Below are positions 1 to 6,036 of a stretch of 10,022 nt of DNA, piece by piece; the first letter of the stretch is position 1; the number at the start of each line of letters is the position of its first letter. The DNA is taken from assembly GCA_045631305.1 (NCBI GenBank), contig JAZQUM010000075.1, positions 1 through 10,022 of the forward strand. Direction: 5' to 3'. Source of the DNA: JAZQUM01 sp045631305 (lineage in GTDB: Bacteria > Bacillota > Clostridia > Oscillospirales > Oscillospiraceae). The translations under genes and the position numbers were made by a program. The notes below the pieces were generated by a model. It was not told where the DNA came from and ran no database searches. It saw only the letters and a list, made by a program, of their open reading frames with translations.

Positions 1-75
1 AAATTTCAAAGCGTATGCCATAGTTTTTACTGTAAAGAGTTTTCCCCGCACAGAATTTTATAGCCTTCGGGCATC

Positions 76-100
76 GTGAAGACGGATACGCCGCCTTCAC
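76..100. repeat. Imperfect inverted repeat (hairpin) in the ADH leader
   Basis: Arms GTGAAGACGG (76-85) and CCGCCTTCAC (91-100) pair at 9 of 10 positions around a 5-base loop. No T-run follows on either side, so it is not a classical terminator. It may be a remnant or a regulatory structure; its role is unknown. Confidence 0.45.
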
Positions 101-122
101 GCGGAGACGCAGCCGTAACCCT

Positions 123-138
123 GGTAAGTGATATTACC
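123..138. repeat. Small inverted repeat, possible operator
   Basis: GGTAA (123-127) and TTACC (134-138) are perfect 5-base arms around 6 bases. The repeat sits about 57 bases upstream of the ADH start, where a regulator could bind. Arms this short can occur by chance. Confidence 0.25.
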
Positions 139-194
139 TTGTGTTATTGGCTGTTTTTATTTTTGTATTTTTTATTTTCAGGAGGATATTTTTT

Positions 195-1346
195 ATGGTT
201 ACTAAGTATCATATGCCGGTAGACATCCACTTTGGCATCGGCTGTCTGAAGGATCTGGCTTCTTTCCTTTCCGCCGAAGACCGCGTACTGCTGATCACCG
301 ACCCCGGCCTCATCAAAGTTGGCGTGGCTGACCGCGTACTGGACGTAATGAAGCCCACCGGCGCCGAAGTGAAGGTATTTGACGGTGTTACTCCCAACCC
401 CACCGCAGAACTGGTAGAAAACGCTATGGCACAGCTGCGCGACTATCAGCCCACCCAGCTGGTAGCTCTTGGCGGCGGTTCCTCCATCGATACCGCCAAG
501 GTACTGGCAGCTCTCTACACTAATGAAGGCCCTCTGGAAGACTACCAGTGGAACGGCAAGCCCTTTGTAAATCCCCCTCTGCCTCTCATCGCCATTCCCA
601 CCACCGCAGGTACCGGCAGCGAAGTGACCATGTGCGCCGTTATCATTGACCGCAACACCAAAAAAGGCATCAACGGCCCCGCCATGTTCCCCAAAGTCGC
701 TTTGGTAGACGCAGAACTCATGGCAAGCCTGCCCCCTTATCTCACCGCCACCACCGGCATGGATGCTCTTTCCCACGCCATTGAATCCTATGTTGGCCTC
801 GGCGCCAACCCCATTACCGACGCACTTGCCAAGGAAGCCATAGCTCTTATCAGCCGCTCTTTGTGGAAGGCTTGCGCCAACGGCAAGGATCTGCAGGCCC
901 GTCAGGACATGGCTCTTGGCTCCGTGCTGGCAGGCATCGCTATGGACCAGGCAGGTCTGGGTCTCGTTCACACCCTTTCCAGCCCCCTGTGCGCTTTCTT
1001 CCACATGGCACACGGCGAAGCCAATGCTGCCATCCTCAAGTATTGCATGCGCTATAACCTGATGGCTGCTCCCGAGCGCTATGCCGAGATCGCCCGCCTC
1101 ATGGGTGAAGACACCTTCGGCATGACCACCTTCGAAGCTGCTGAAGCTTCCGTAAAGGCTGTGGAACGCCTCTTCGACGAAACCGGCGTTCATGTTCCCA
1201 TGCTCTCTTTCGGCATGAAGGAAAGCGATGCCGAACTCATCGCCACCCACCTGCCCCAGTTCATGCTCTGCAACAACCCCCGCGCCTGCACCCAGAAGCA
1301 GGCTGAAAAGCTGTATCTTGACATTCTGGCCGATCAGACCTGCTAA
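195..1346 (+). CDS. Iron-containing (type III) alcohol dehydrogenase
   Basis: A cytoplasmic NAD(P)-dependent oxidoreductase of 383 residues, normal for the family, interconverting an alcohol and its aldehyde. The start is ATG at 195, nine bases after AGGAGG (180-185); the open frame upstream would add an unlikely hydrophobic stretch. The nucleotide-binding motif GGGSSIDTAK lies at residues 93-102. By comparison with E. coli FucO, the metal ligands are D190 and H194 (in DALSHAIESY), H259 (GLVH) and H273 (AHG). The position of the FucO His267 is Ser263, and the usual PHG is AHG. The next gene encodes an aldehyde dehydrogenase, and its ribosome binding site overlaps this stop codon, so the two are co-translated and probably act in sequence. 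A GbsB-like choline dehydrogenase role is possible; a general alcohol dehydrogenase or a propanediol-type enzyme are alternatives. The family is certain, the substrate is not. Confidence 0.93.
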   Translation: MVTKYHMPVDIHFGIGCLKDLASFLSAEDRVLLITDPGLIKVGVADRVLDVMKPTGAEVKVFDGVTPNPTAELVENAMAQLRDYQPTQLVALGGGSSIDTAKVLAALYTNEGPLEDYQWNGKPFVNPPLPLIAIPTTAGTGSEVTMCAVIIDRNTKKGINGPAMFPKVALVDAELMASLPPYLTATTGMDALSHAIESYVGLGANPITDALAKEAIALISRSLWKACANGKDLQARQDMALGSVLAGIAMDQAGLGLVHTLSSPLCAFFHMAHGEANAAILKYCMRYNLMAAPERYAEIARLMGEDTFGMTTFEAAEASVKAVERLFDETGVHVPMLSFGMKESDAELIATHLPQFMLCNNPRACTQKQAEKLYLDILADQTC

Positions 1347-1357
1347 GGAGGTACACC

Positions 1358-2806
1358 ATGGAAGTTCTGCAGTATAAAAACTATATCAACGGCGTCTGGC
1401 AGGATGCCATCTCCGGTGAAACCCGTGACATCTACTGCCCCTGCGACGGTGAAAAGGTCTCCACCGTTCCTTACTGTGCCGAAGAAGATGTAAATCTGGC
1501 AGTTGCCTCTGCCAAGCGCGCATTTGAAGAAGAAAACTGGGCCTTCAATCCCCGCCTCCGCTCCCAGTGCCTGTATGCCTGGGCTGCCGCCATGCGCAAA
1601 AACCACGAGGCTCTCGCTACCCGTCTGGCTCTGGAAACCGGCAAGCCCATCGGCGAAGCCCGCTTCGAACTCAATAGCTCCATCGGCTATGTAGAATACT
1701 ACGCAGCTGCCGCACGCACCCTCTACGGTACTTCCACCGCTGTGGAAGCAGGCCTTCTCTCCGTGCTGGCCCGCGAACCCGTAGGCGTTGTTGCCTGCGT
1801 TACCCCCTGGAACTATCCCATCACCCTGATGATGCGCGACATGGCTCCCGCTCTTGCCGCAGGCTGCACCACCGTATTGAAGCCCGCTTCCCAGACTGCA
1901 GGCTGCACTATGGCAGTGGTGGAACTCCTCAATGACATTCCCGAATTCCCCAAGGGCGTTGTCAATGCCGTTTCCGGCAGCGGCGCTCTCATTGGTGATC
2001 TCCTCTCCAAGCATCCCGATGTGGACATGGTTTCCCTCACCGGCGGCATTGAAACCGGCCGCGAAATCATGAAAGCCGCAGCCGATACCATGAAGAAGCT
2101 CTCTTTGGAACTGGGCGGCAAGTCCCCCAACATCATCTTTGCCGATGCAAATCTGGATAAGGCTCTGCCCGTTGTGATGAAGGCTGTTTTCACCAACGCA
2201 GGTCAGATCTGCTTTGCAGGCACCCGTCTCGTCATCGAAGAATCTCTGGTGGATACCTTCCTGCCCCGTCTCCTTGCCGAGATCGAAAAGCTCAAACCCG
2301 GTCACTGCATGGATAATGCCACCAACTTCGGTCCTGTCATCTCCAAGGGCCAGATGGAAAAGGTACTGGAATACATTGAAGAAGGCAAGAAGCAGTCCAA
2401 GTGCCTTTGCGGTGGCTACCGCCTCACCGAAAACGGTCTGGACAAGGGCTACTATGTAGCGCCCACCGTTCTTCTCAATCCTCCCATGGATTCCCGCGTG
2501 GTGCAGGAAGAGATCTTCGGGCCCGTGCTGGTAGTTCAGACCTTCAAAACCAAGGAAGAAGCACTTGCCATCGGCAACGGCACCACTTACGGTCTTGCCA
2601 GCGCCGTTTGGAGCAAGGATACCGACAAGGCCATGTGGGTTGCCCGCAGACTCCGCGCAGGCTCCGCTTGGGTCAACTGCTACAACAAGCTTCTCCCCGA
2701 ATGCGAAACCGGCGGCTACAAGCAGAGCGGCTGCGACCGTGCAGGCGGCGCAGAAGGCATGCTGAAGTACACCGAAGTAAAGCATCTGGCCATTGACTTC
2801 ACCTAA
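1358..2806 (+). CDS. NAD(P)-dependent aldehyde dehydrogenase, betaine-aldehyde dehydrogenase type
   Basis: Oxidises an aldehyde to the acid in the cytoplasm. At 482 residues it is full length for the ALDH superfamily. Visible motifs in order: TPWNYP with N152 (oxyanion hole); the cofactor-binding segment LTGGIETGREIM; LELGGKSP with the general base E251; GQICFAGTR with the catalytic cysteine C285; EEIFGPV with E385 and F387, which hold the nicotinamide ribose; and a C-terminal GGYKQSG motif. AAGGAGG at 1345-1351, overlapping the ADH stop codon, sets the ATG at 1358. The TGGIETG segment recalls the GbsA/BADH branch, which with a type III alcohol dehydrogenase turns choline into glycine betaine in Bacillus; here the gene order is reversed and no choline transporter or regulator is in view. 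Other short-chain or amino aldehydes are equally possible substrates. The gene ends just before a strong terminator. Confidence 0.93.
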   Translation: MEVLQYKNYINGVWQDAISGETRDIYCPCDGEKVSTVPYCAEEDVNLAVASAKRAFEEENWAFNPRLRSQCLYAWAAAMRKNHEALATRLALETGKPIGEARFELNSSIGYVEYYAAAARTLYGTSTAVEAGLLSVLAREPVGVVACVTPWNYPITLMMRDMAPALAAGCTTVLKPASQTAGCTMAVVELLNDIPEFPKGVVNAVSGSGALIGDLLSKHPDVDMVSLTGGIETGREIMKAAADTMKKLSLELGGKSPNIIFADANLDKALPVVMKAVFTNAGQICFAGTRLVIEESLVDTFLPRLLAEIEKLKPGHCMDNATNFGPVISKGQMEKVLEYIEEGKKQSKCLCGGYRLTENGLDKGYYVAPTVLLNPPMDSRVVQEEIFGPVLVVQTFKTKEEALAIGNGTTYGLASAVWSKDTDKAMWVARRLRAGSAWVNCYNKLLPECETGGYKQSGCDRAGGAEGMLKYTEVKHLAIDFT

Positions 2807-2814
2807 AAAAGAGC

Positions 2815-2851
2815 AAAAAAGAAGGCTGCCATATTGGCAGCCTTCTTTTTT
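2815..2851. terminator. Bidirectional intrinsic terminator between the ALDH and ZIP genes
   Basis: Perfect 10-bp stem GAAGGCTGCC (2821-2830) / GGCAGCCTTC (2836-2845) with loop ATATT. It is flanked by A-runs on the left and T6 on the right, so it gives a stem plus U-run on both strands. It ends the ADH-ALDH operon (+) and the convergent ZIP gene (-). Confidence 0.9.
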
Positions 2852-2857
2852 GTTCTT

Positions 2858-3619
2858 TTATTCCAGAAAATAGCTCATGGCCAGCATCAGACAAAAACCT
2901 GCAAGGAGCGTATAGGTAACGCCCTGTGCGTCGCTATGGTGTGTTTCGGGGATCATTTCATCACTGATAACATAAATCATGGTGCCGCCGGCAAAAGCCA
3001 GGGCAAAAGGCAGCACTGCCGTGGAAACACTGACAGCCAAATAACCCAAAAGGGTACCCACCACTTCCACAAGGCCCGTCATGAGAGCGGCGACAAAAGT
3101 GCGTCCCCGGCTCATACCGGCTGCCAGCATGGGAGCGATGATCACCATGCCCTCAGGAATATTCTGCAGCGCGATACCTGCGGCAATGGTAATAGCCTCG
3201 CCGGGATTTCCCGTGCCGAAGCCAACGCCTGCGGCAATGCCTTCGGGAAGATTATGAATGGCAATGGCCATGACAAAAAGCAGCACTTTATTCAGCTGCT
3301 CGGTTTTGGCAGGATGGGCCTCCTGATCCACACCCGCCAGTCGGTGCAGATGGGGCACCGCTTTATCCATCAGGTTCAGACACCACGCGCCCGCGAAAAT
3401 GCCGACCACCGTTACTGCCAAAGAAGCAAACCCGCCGCTGCCGTATTCCAGTGAGGGCAGCACCAAACCGATGACTGCTGCCGCAAGCATCACACCTGCA
3501 GCAAATGAAAGCACCAAGTCACTGAATTTATGAGAAATATTTTTAAAAGCAAAGCCCAGCGCCGAACCGATGACTGTGGCACCGCCAACACCCAGGGCTG
3601 TAAGCAAAACCATACGCAT
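2858..3619 (-). CDS. ZIP-family divalent metal transporter (GufA/ZupT-like)
   Basis: An inner-membrane carrier of 253 residues that moves zinc or related divalent metals into the cytoplasm. About eight hydrophobic segments are visible. The metal-site helices are unmistakable: HNLPEG at 122-127 (H122, N123, E126) and QNIPEG at 152-157 (Q152, N153, E156). Gln rather than His at the start of the second motif is typical of the bacterial GufA-type branch and matches the binuclear site described for BbZIP. The hydrophilic loop between the third and fourth helices has a few His (HLHRLAGVDQEAH, 90-102). A further conserved patch is VISDEMIPETHH at 217-228. I chose ATG 3619, eight bases after AAGGAGG (3628-3634); an in-frame start at 3658 would place the promoter -10 inside the gene. 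The gene is transcribed alone. Specificity (Zn, Fe or Mn) cannot be read from the sequence. Confidence 0.92.
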   Translation of the reverse strand: MRMVLLTALGVGGATVIGSALGFAFKNISHKFSDLVLSFAAGVMLAAAVIGLVLPSLEYGSGGFASLAVTVVGIFAGAWCLNLMDKAVPHLHRLAGVDQEAHPAKTEQLNKVLLFVMAIAIHNLPEGIAAGVGFGTGNPGEAITIAAGIALQNIPEGMVIIAPMLAAGMSRGRTFVAALMTGLVEVVGTLLGYLAVSVSTAVLPFALAFAGGTMIYVISDEMIPETHHSDAQGVTYTLLAGFCLMLAMSYFLE

Positions 3620-3640
3620 ATCATCTGCCTCCTTACTGCC

Positions 3641-3669
3641 ATTGTATCTCTTCGGCAAGAATTTTACAA
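3641..3669 (-). promoter_or_regulatory. Candidate sigma-A promoter of the ZIP gene
   Basis: On the minus strand, TTGTAA (3664-3669) and TACAAT (3641-3646) are separated by exactly 17 bases. It lies between the terminator of the upstream lipoprotein gene and the ZIP start. The start of transcription would fall near 3634, giving a very short leader that begins about at the ribosome binding site. No metal-regulator box was recognised. Confidence 0.5.
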
Positions 3670-3670
3670 G

Positions 3671-3700
3671 AAAAAGCCTGAGGCGTTTGCCTCAGGCTTT
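3671..3700 (-). terminator. Intrinsic terminator of the lipoprotein gene at 3704-4396
   Basis: Perfect 12-bp stem AAAGCCTGAGGC (3673-3684) / GCCTCAGGCTTT (3689-3700) with a GTTT loop. Read on the minus strand it ends in a run of T. It isolates the lipoprotein gene from the ZIP gene downstream. Confidence 0.85.
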
Positions 3701-3703
3701 TGA

Positions 3704-4396
3704 TTACATGGCATAAAAACCGTCTTCAGTAGCAAGATTGCGAAGAGCGTAGCGCTCCAGAGTCTCATGCTTTTCTTCGATCCAGATATATCCACCGGGA
3801 TTCCAGGAAAGGAACTCTTCTGCCAGTTCTGCTGTGGGAGCTTCGGGCGTATAGAGGATAAACTCTGTTCCACCCACAAGGCCAAAGGCTTCAGCGGCAA
3901 CAAAACGGATGCCATTTTCGATCCACTCCGTACCCACTTCATCTGCGGTAGTGACCTCCGTCAGCGTCAGGGCATAGGACCAGTCGTTGATTTTTTCCAC
4001 ATTGCCGAATTTTCCGCTGAACTCGCTCTGATACACCGTGCCATTGGGATAATCTTCGTCCATCTCTCCCATTTCACTATCATGGTAAGAGCCGGTAAAA
4101 GTACCGTCAGGATTGAGCGTCAGACTGCTGCCCCAAGCACCCGCACCGCTGGAAAAAATAAAACTGCCGGGAAGATCTTCGGGCAAAGAAGTCGTGCCGT
4201 CACCTTCAGAGGACTCATCCGCAGCCTGGTCTTCTTCCAAATTCTCAGGCAAAGCGTTCTCTTCATCCACCACCTGCTGCGTGTCGCTTTCAGGAATTTC
4301 ATCGGAAGACTGTTCCTCACCGGAACATGCCACCATCATAAGGCACAATACCACCATAAGCAGTGCCAACCAAATATTTTTCTTTTTGCTGCGCAT
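3704..4396 (-). CDS. Predicted lipoprotein of unknown function
   Basis: A 230-residue protein exported and probably anchored to the outer face of the membrane. The start is ATG 4396, eight bases after GGAGG. A basic N-terminus (RSKKK) and hydrophobic segment lead to the lipobox MVAC, with Cys24 as the lipidated residue. Residues 25-75 are a low-complexity acidic linker rich in Glu, Asp and Ser. The folded part (about 76-230) is rich in Gly, aromatic and acidic residues, including FIFSSGAGAWGSSLTLNPDGTF, SYHDSEMGE and EFLSWNPGG. This style recurs in clostridial lipoproteins, from memory, but I know no named function. It follows the CDF gene by 59 bases, with its own promoter overlapping the CDF stop codon and its own terminator, so it is largely an independent unit. 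A metal-related role is not supported, as there is no His-rich or Cys-rich cluster. Confidence 0.8.
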   Translation of the reverse strand: MRSKKKNIWLALLMVVLCLMMVACSGEEQSSDEIPESDTQQVVDEENALPENLEEDQAADESSEGDGTTSLPEDLPGSFIFSSGAGAWGSSLTLNPDGTFTGSYHDSEMGEMDEDYPNGTVYQSEFSGKFGNVEKINDWSYALTLTEVTTADEVGTEWIENGIRFVAAEAFGLVGGTEFILYTPEAPTAELAEEFLSWNPGGYIWIEEKHETLERYALRNLATEDGFYAM

Positions 4397-4430
4397 ATAA
4401 CATGCCTCCGGTTCTGAAATAGTATGCACC

Positions 4431-4459
4431 ATTCTAACTAAAGAGTTTCTCCCGGTCAA
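4431..4459 (-). promoter_or_regulatory. Candidate sigma-A promoter of the lipoprotein gene at 3704-4396
   Basis: On the minus strand, TTGACC (4454-4459) and TAGAAT (4431-4436) are separated by 17 bases; each hexamer matches consensus at 5 of 6 positions. The -35 overlaps the stop codon of the CDF gene (4456-4458). The expected leader is about 28 bases and carries the GGAGG. Confidence 0.6.
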
Positions 4460-5286
4460 GCCTCATGGCAGTTTCCCACCTGCTCCAGCGTAATATAACC
4501 GATGCCATATTGCCCTAATTCCCGGCAAATGTTCTCTTTCACCTTTTCCCAATCGCCATTTGCCACCACATGAGCCGTGGCACAATGGTTTTTTCCATCG
4601 ATACTCCAGATATGCAGGTGACAAATATCCGCCACGTCGTCTATTTCCGCAAGTCTCTTTGCCAGCACTTCGGCGCTGATGCCTCGAGGTGCTTTTTCAA
4701 GAAGAATATCCAAAACTTCCCGCAGATTTTTCACCCCATGGCTCACAATGAACAGCGCCACCCCCATGCTCATTATGGGATCCAGCCACAGCCAATGGGT
4801 GAAGCGCATGATGACTGCCCCCACCAGCACCACCGCCCAGCCCAACACATCTTCCAGCATGTGGAGATTTACTGCTCTTTGGTTTACCGACCCTTCACCG
4901 CGAGTAAAAAATGCCGCCACCAAATTCACGCACACTCCCACCACGGCAAAAAGCATCATGCCTGCATAGTGAACGGGCACAGGGTTCAGCAATCTGTGGG
5001 CCGCATTGAAAATCACCGCCGCAGAACCCAGCAGCAAAATCAGCGTGGTGACTGCGCCTCCCAGCACAGAGTAGCGGGCGTAACCAAAAGTATACACGCT
5101 ATCGGGGGCTTTTCTGCTTTTCTTTTCCAGAAGATAAGATATGCCGATGCCCGCAGCGTCCCCCATGTCATGGATGGCATCGGACATGACCGCCACGCTG
5201 CCTGTAAATATGCCGCCGACAAATTCAAACACCGAAAAGGCCAGATTCAAAAGAAATGCCGTAAAAATATTTTTCTCCGTTTTCAT
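4456..5286 (-). CDS. Cation diffusion facilitator (CDF) metal exporter, CzcD/ZitB-like
   Basis: A membrane antiporter of 276 residues that removes zinc or similar divalent metals from the cytoplasm in exchange for protons. About six hydrophobic helices precede a soluble C-terminal domain. The transport-site motifs are clear: SDAIHDMGDA in helix 2 (H39, D43) and HMLEDVLGW in helix 5 (H142, D146). The HxxxD pair in both helices points to zinc (and Co/Cd) rather than the DxxxD type. The loop between helices 4 and 5 is short and not His-rich. The C-terminal domain has the family block HLHIWSIDGKNHCATAHVV (223-241). I chose ATG 5286, five bases after AGGAGG (5292-5297), over an upstream in-frame start without a binding site. 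It is divergent from a tetR-type gene across a palindromic operator candidate, an arrangement like sczA-czcD of Streptococcus. Family certain, metal inferred. Confidence 0.92.
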   Translation of the reverse strand: MKTEKNIFTAFLLNLAFSVFEFVGGIFTGSVAVMSDAIHDMGDAAGIGISYLLEKKSRKAPDSVYTFGYARYSVLGGAVTTLILLLGSAAVIFNAAHRLLNPVPVHYAGMMLFAVVGVCVNLVAAFFTRGEGSVNQRAVNLHMLEDVLGWAVVLVGAVIMRFTHWLWLDPIMSMGVALFIVSHGVKNLREVLDILLEKAPRGISAEVLAKRLAEIDDVADICHLHIWSIDGKNHCATAHVVANGDWEKVKENICRELGQYGIGYITLEQVGNCHEA

Positions 5287-5298
5287 GGTTTCCTCCTG

Positions 5299-5326
5299 TT
5301 GACTTGCGCTATTTATAATATACAAT
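5299..5326 (+). promoter_or_regulatory. Candidate sigma-A promoter of the TetR regulator gene
   Basis: TTGACT (5299-5304) and TACAAT (5321-5326) are separated by 16 bases, each 5 of 6 to consensus. Transcription would start near 5333, inside the palindrome at 5331-5355, which would allow autorepression. The leader would be about 114 bases. On the opposite strand the same AT-rich block (TATAAA at 5312-5317, with TTCGGT at 5334-5339 as a weak -35, 16 bases apart) is a less certain promoter for the CDF gene. Confidence 0.5.
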
Positions 5327-5330
5327 ATAT

Positions 5331-5355
5331 ATTACCGAACGCATTGTTCGATAAT
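5331..5355. promoter_or_regulatory. 25-bp palindrome, candidate TetR operator between CDF and TetR genes
   Basis: Arms ATTACCGAAC (5331-5340) and GTTCGATAAT (5346-5355) are inverted copies at 9 of 10 positions around GCATT. Length and symmetry suit a TetR-family dimer. It covers the expected start of the tetR transcript and abuts or overlaps the weak -35 for the CDF gene, so one protein could repress both. Binding by the adjacent regulator is inferred. Confidence 0.65.
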
Positions 5356-5380
5356 AATTATGGCAGATACATCGCAGAAA

Positions 5381-5405
5381 ACAACATGCAGATCTCTGCC
5401 GTTGT
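5381..5405. repeat. Second inverted repeat in the TetR leader
   Basis: Nested arms ACAAC...GTTGT (5381-5385, 5401-5405) and GCAGA...TCTGC (5388-5392, 5395-5399) are symmetric apart from a one-base offset. GCAGA also occurs at 5363-5367 and 5374-5378. It could be a second protein site or a leader hairpin that acts on translation; no function is assigned. Confidence 0.35.
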
Positions 5406-5446
5406 ACCATACGGAACAAAAACGGAAAACTGTACAGGAGATCGCC

Positions 5447-6001
5447 ATGGACAGACGTCAGCGAAAAACACGGGAAGCCATTTTCACCGCCTTCACCCAC
5501 CTGCTGGGGCAAAAAGATTATTCTCAGATCACCGTAGGAGAGATCATTGACCGCGCCGATGTGGGGCGCGCCACTTTTTATGCGCATTTTGAAACCAAGG
5601 ATTTCCTTTTAGAGGAGTTCTGCGGTGAGCTTTTTCACCACATTATCGATACCGCCATGGGGCTTCCCGCCGATTGCCGCTACGGCTCATCGGAGGACCC
5701 CGTATTTCTGCATCTGCTGCGGCATCTGCAGGAAAATGACCGCAACATTTTAGATCTTCTTTCCTCCCGGAACAACGAGATCTTCCTGCGGCATTTTAAA
5801 AACGGACTCAAAATATTGATCGAGTCCCAGTATGCCCAAAAGGGACTTTTGCAAAAGAGCCGTCTTCCCCAGGATTTTCTGGTGAATCATATGGCCGCCA
5901 CCTTTGTGGAAACGGTGGAATGGTGGCTTTCTCAAAAGCAAAAGGAATCGCCCGAAGTGATGGCAGAGTATTTCCTCGCCGCCATTGAACCGCTGCTGTA
6001 A
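5447..6001 (+). CDS. TetR/AcrR-family transcriptional regulator
   Basis: A DNA-binding regulator of 184 residues, usual family length. The N-terminal helix-turn-helix is clear (about 28-48), with ITVGEIIDRADVGRATFYAHF followed by the conserved KDFLL. The C-terminal ligand and dimer domain (about 60-184) is divergent, as usual, and includes Cys59, His64, His65 and Cys77, which could take part in metal sensing but form no recognised site. The start is ATG 5447, six bases after ACAGGAG (5434-5440); an in-frame ATG at 5360 has no binding site and lies downstream of the palindrome. The divergent CDF exporter and the shared palindrome suggest that it represses that gene and itself, as SczA does with czcD, although SczA works differently in detail and I cannot show orthology. 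A multidrug or DhaS-like effector is the alternative. Confidence 0.88.
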   Translation: MDRRQRKTREAIFTAFTHLLGQKDYSQITVGEIIDRADVGRATFYAHFETKDFLLEEFCGELFHHIIDTAMGLPADCRYGSSEDPVFLHLLRHLQENDRNILDLLSSRNNEIFLRHFKNGLKILIESQYAQKGLLQKSRLPQDFLVNHMAATFVETVEWWLSQKQKESPEVMAEYFLAAIEPLL

Positions 6002-6036
6002 AAAAAGAAGCCATCCAATGGATGGCTTCTTTTTTA
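6001..6036. terminator. Bidirectional intrinsic terminator between the TetR gene and the lipoprotein operon
   Basis: Stem GAAGCCATCC (6007-6016) / GGATGGCTTC (6020-6029) with a 3-base AAT loop, flanked by A6 (6001-6006) and T6 (6030-6035), so it works in both directions. It overlaps the stop codon of both convergent genes: the TetR stop ends at 6001 and the lipoprotein stop is 6034-6036. Confidence 0.9.

Larger units (their letters stand above)
1..194. other. Leader region upstream of the alcohol dehydrogenase operon
   Basis: No convincing gene lies here. The stretch holds a hairpin-forming inverted repeat (76-100), a 16-base inverted repeat (123-138) and a T-rich tract at about 152-179 just before the AGGAGG ribosome binding site (180-185). 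I could not find a clean sigma-A promoter; TTGTGT at 139-144 is a possible -35, but no good -10 follows at the right distance. An open frame of 39 codons on the minus strand (27-143) reads like protein but has no proper start, see findings. Confidence 0.5.

Noticed and set aside
76..100. Terminator for a gene to the left of the window
   Set aside because: The stem is good but no T-run follows on either strand.
144..1250. Long minus-strand open frame opposite the alcohol dehydrogenase
   Set aside because: It lies entirely opposite a clear enzyme gene. Its translation is low in complexity and Gly/His/Ala-rich, with no family motif and no binding site; it arises from codon bias of the real gene.
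1343..2785. Minus-strand open frame of 480 codons opposite the aldehyde dehydrogenase
   Set aside because: The plus strand encodes a complete ALDH with all catalytic residues. The reverse frame has a Gly-rich, motif-free translation typical of antisense shadows in C-rich third-position genes.
5299..5319. TTGACT with TATAAT (5314-5319) as a promoter pair
   Set aside because: Only nine bases separate them; the 16-base spacing to TACAAT at 5321 is the workable pair.
4570..5550. Plus-strand open frame of 326 codons spanning the CDF gene and the divergent gap
   Set aside because: It is opposite the CDF gene, crosses the operator region, and is rich in His, Gln and Arg without any motif. It is antisense to conserved CDF motifs.
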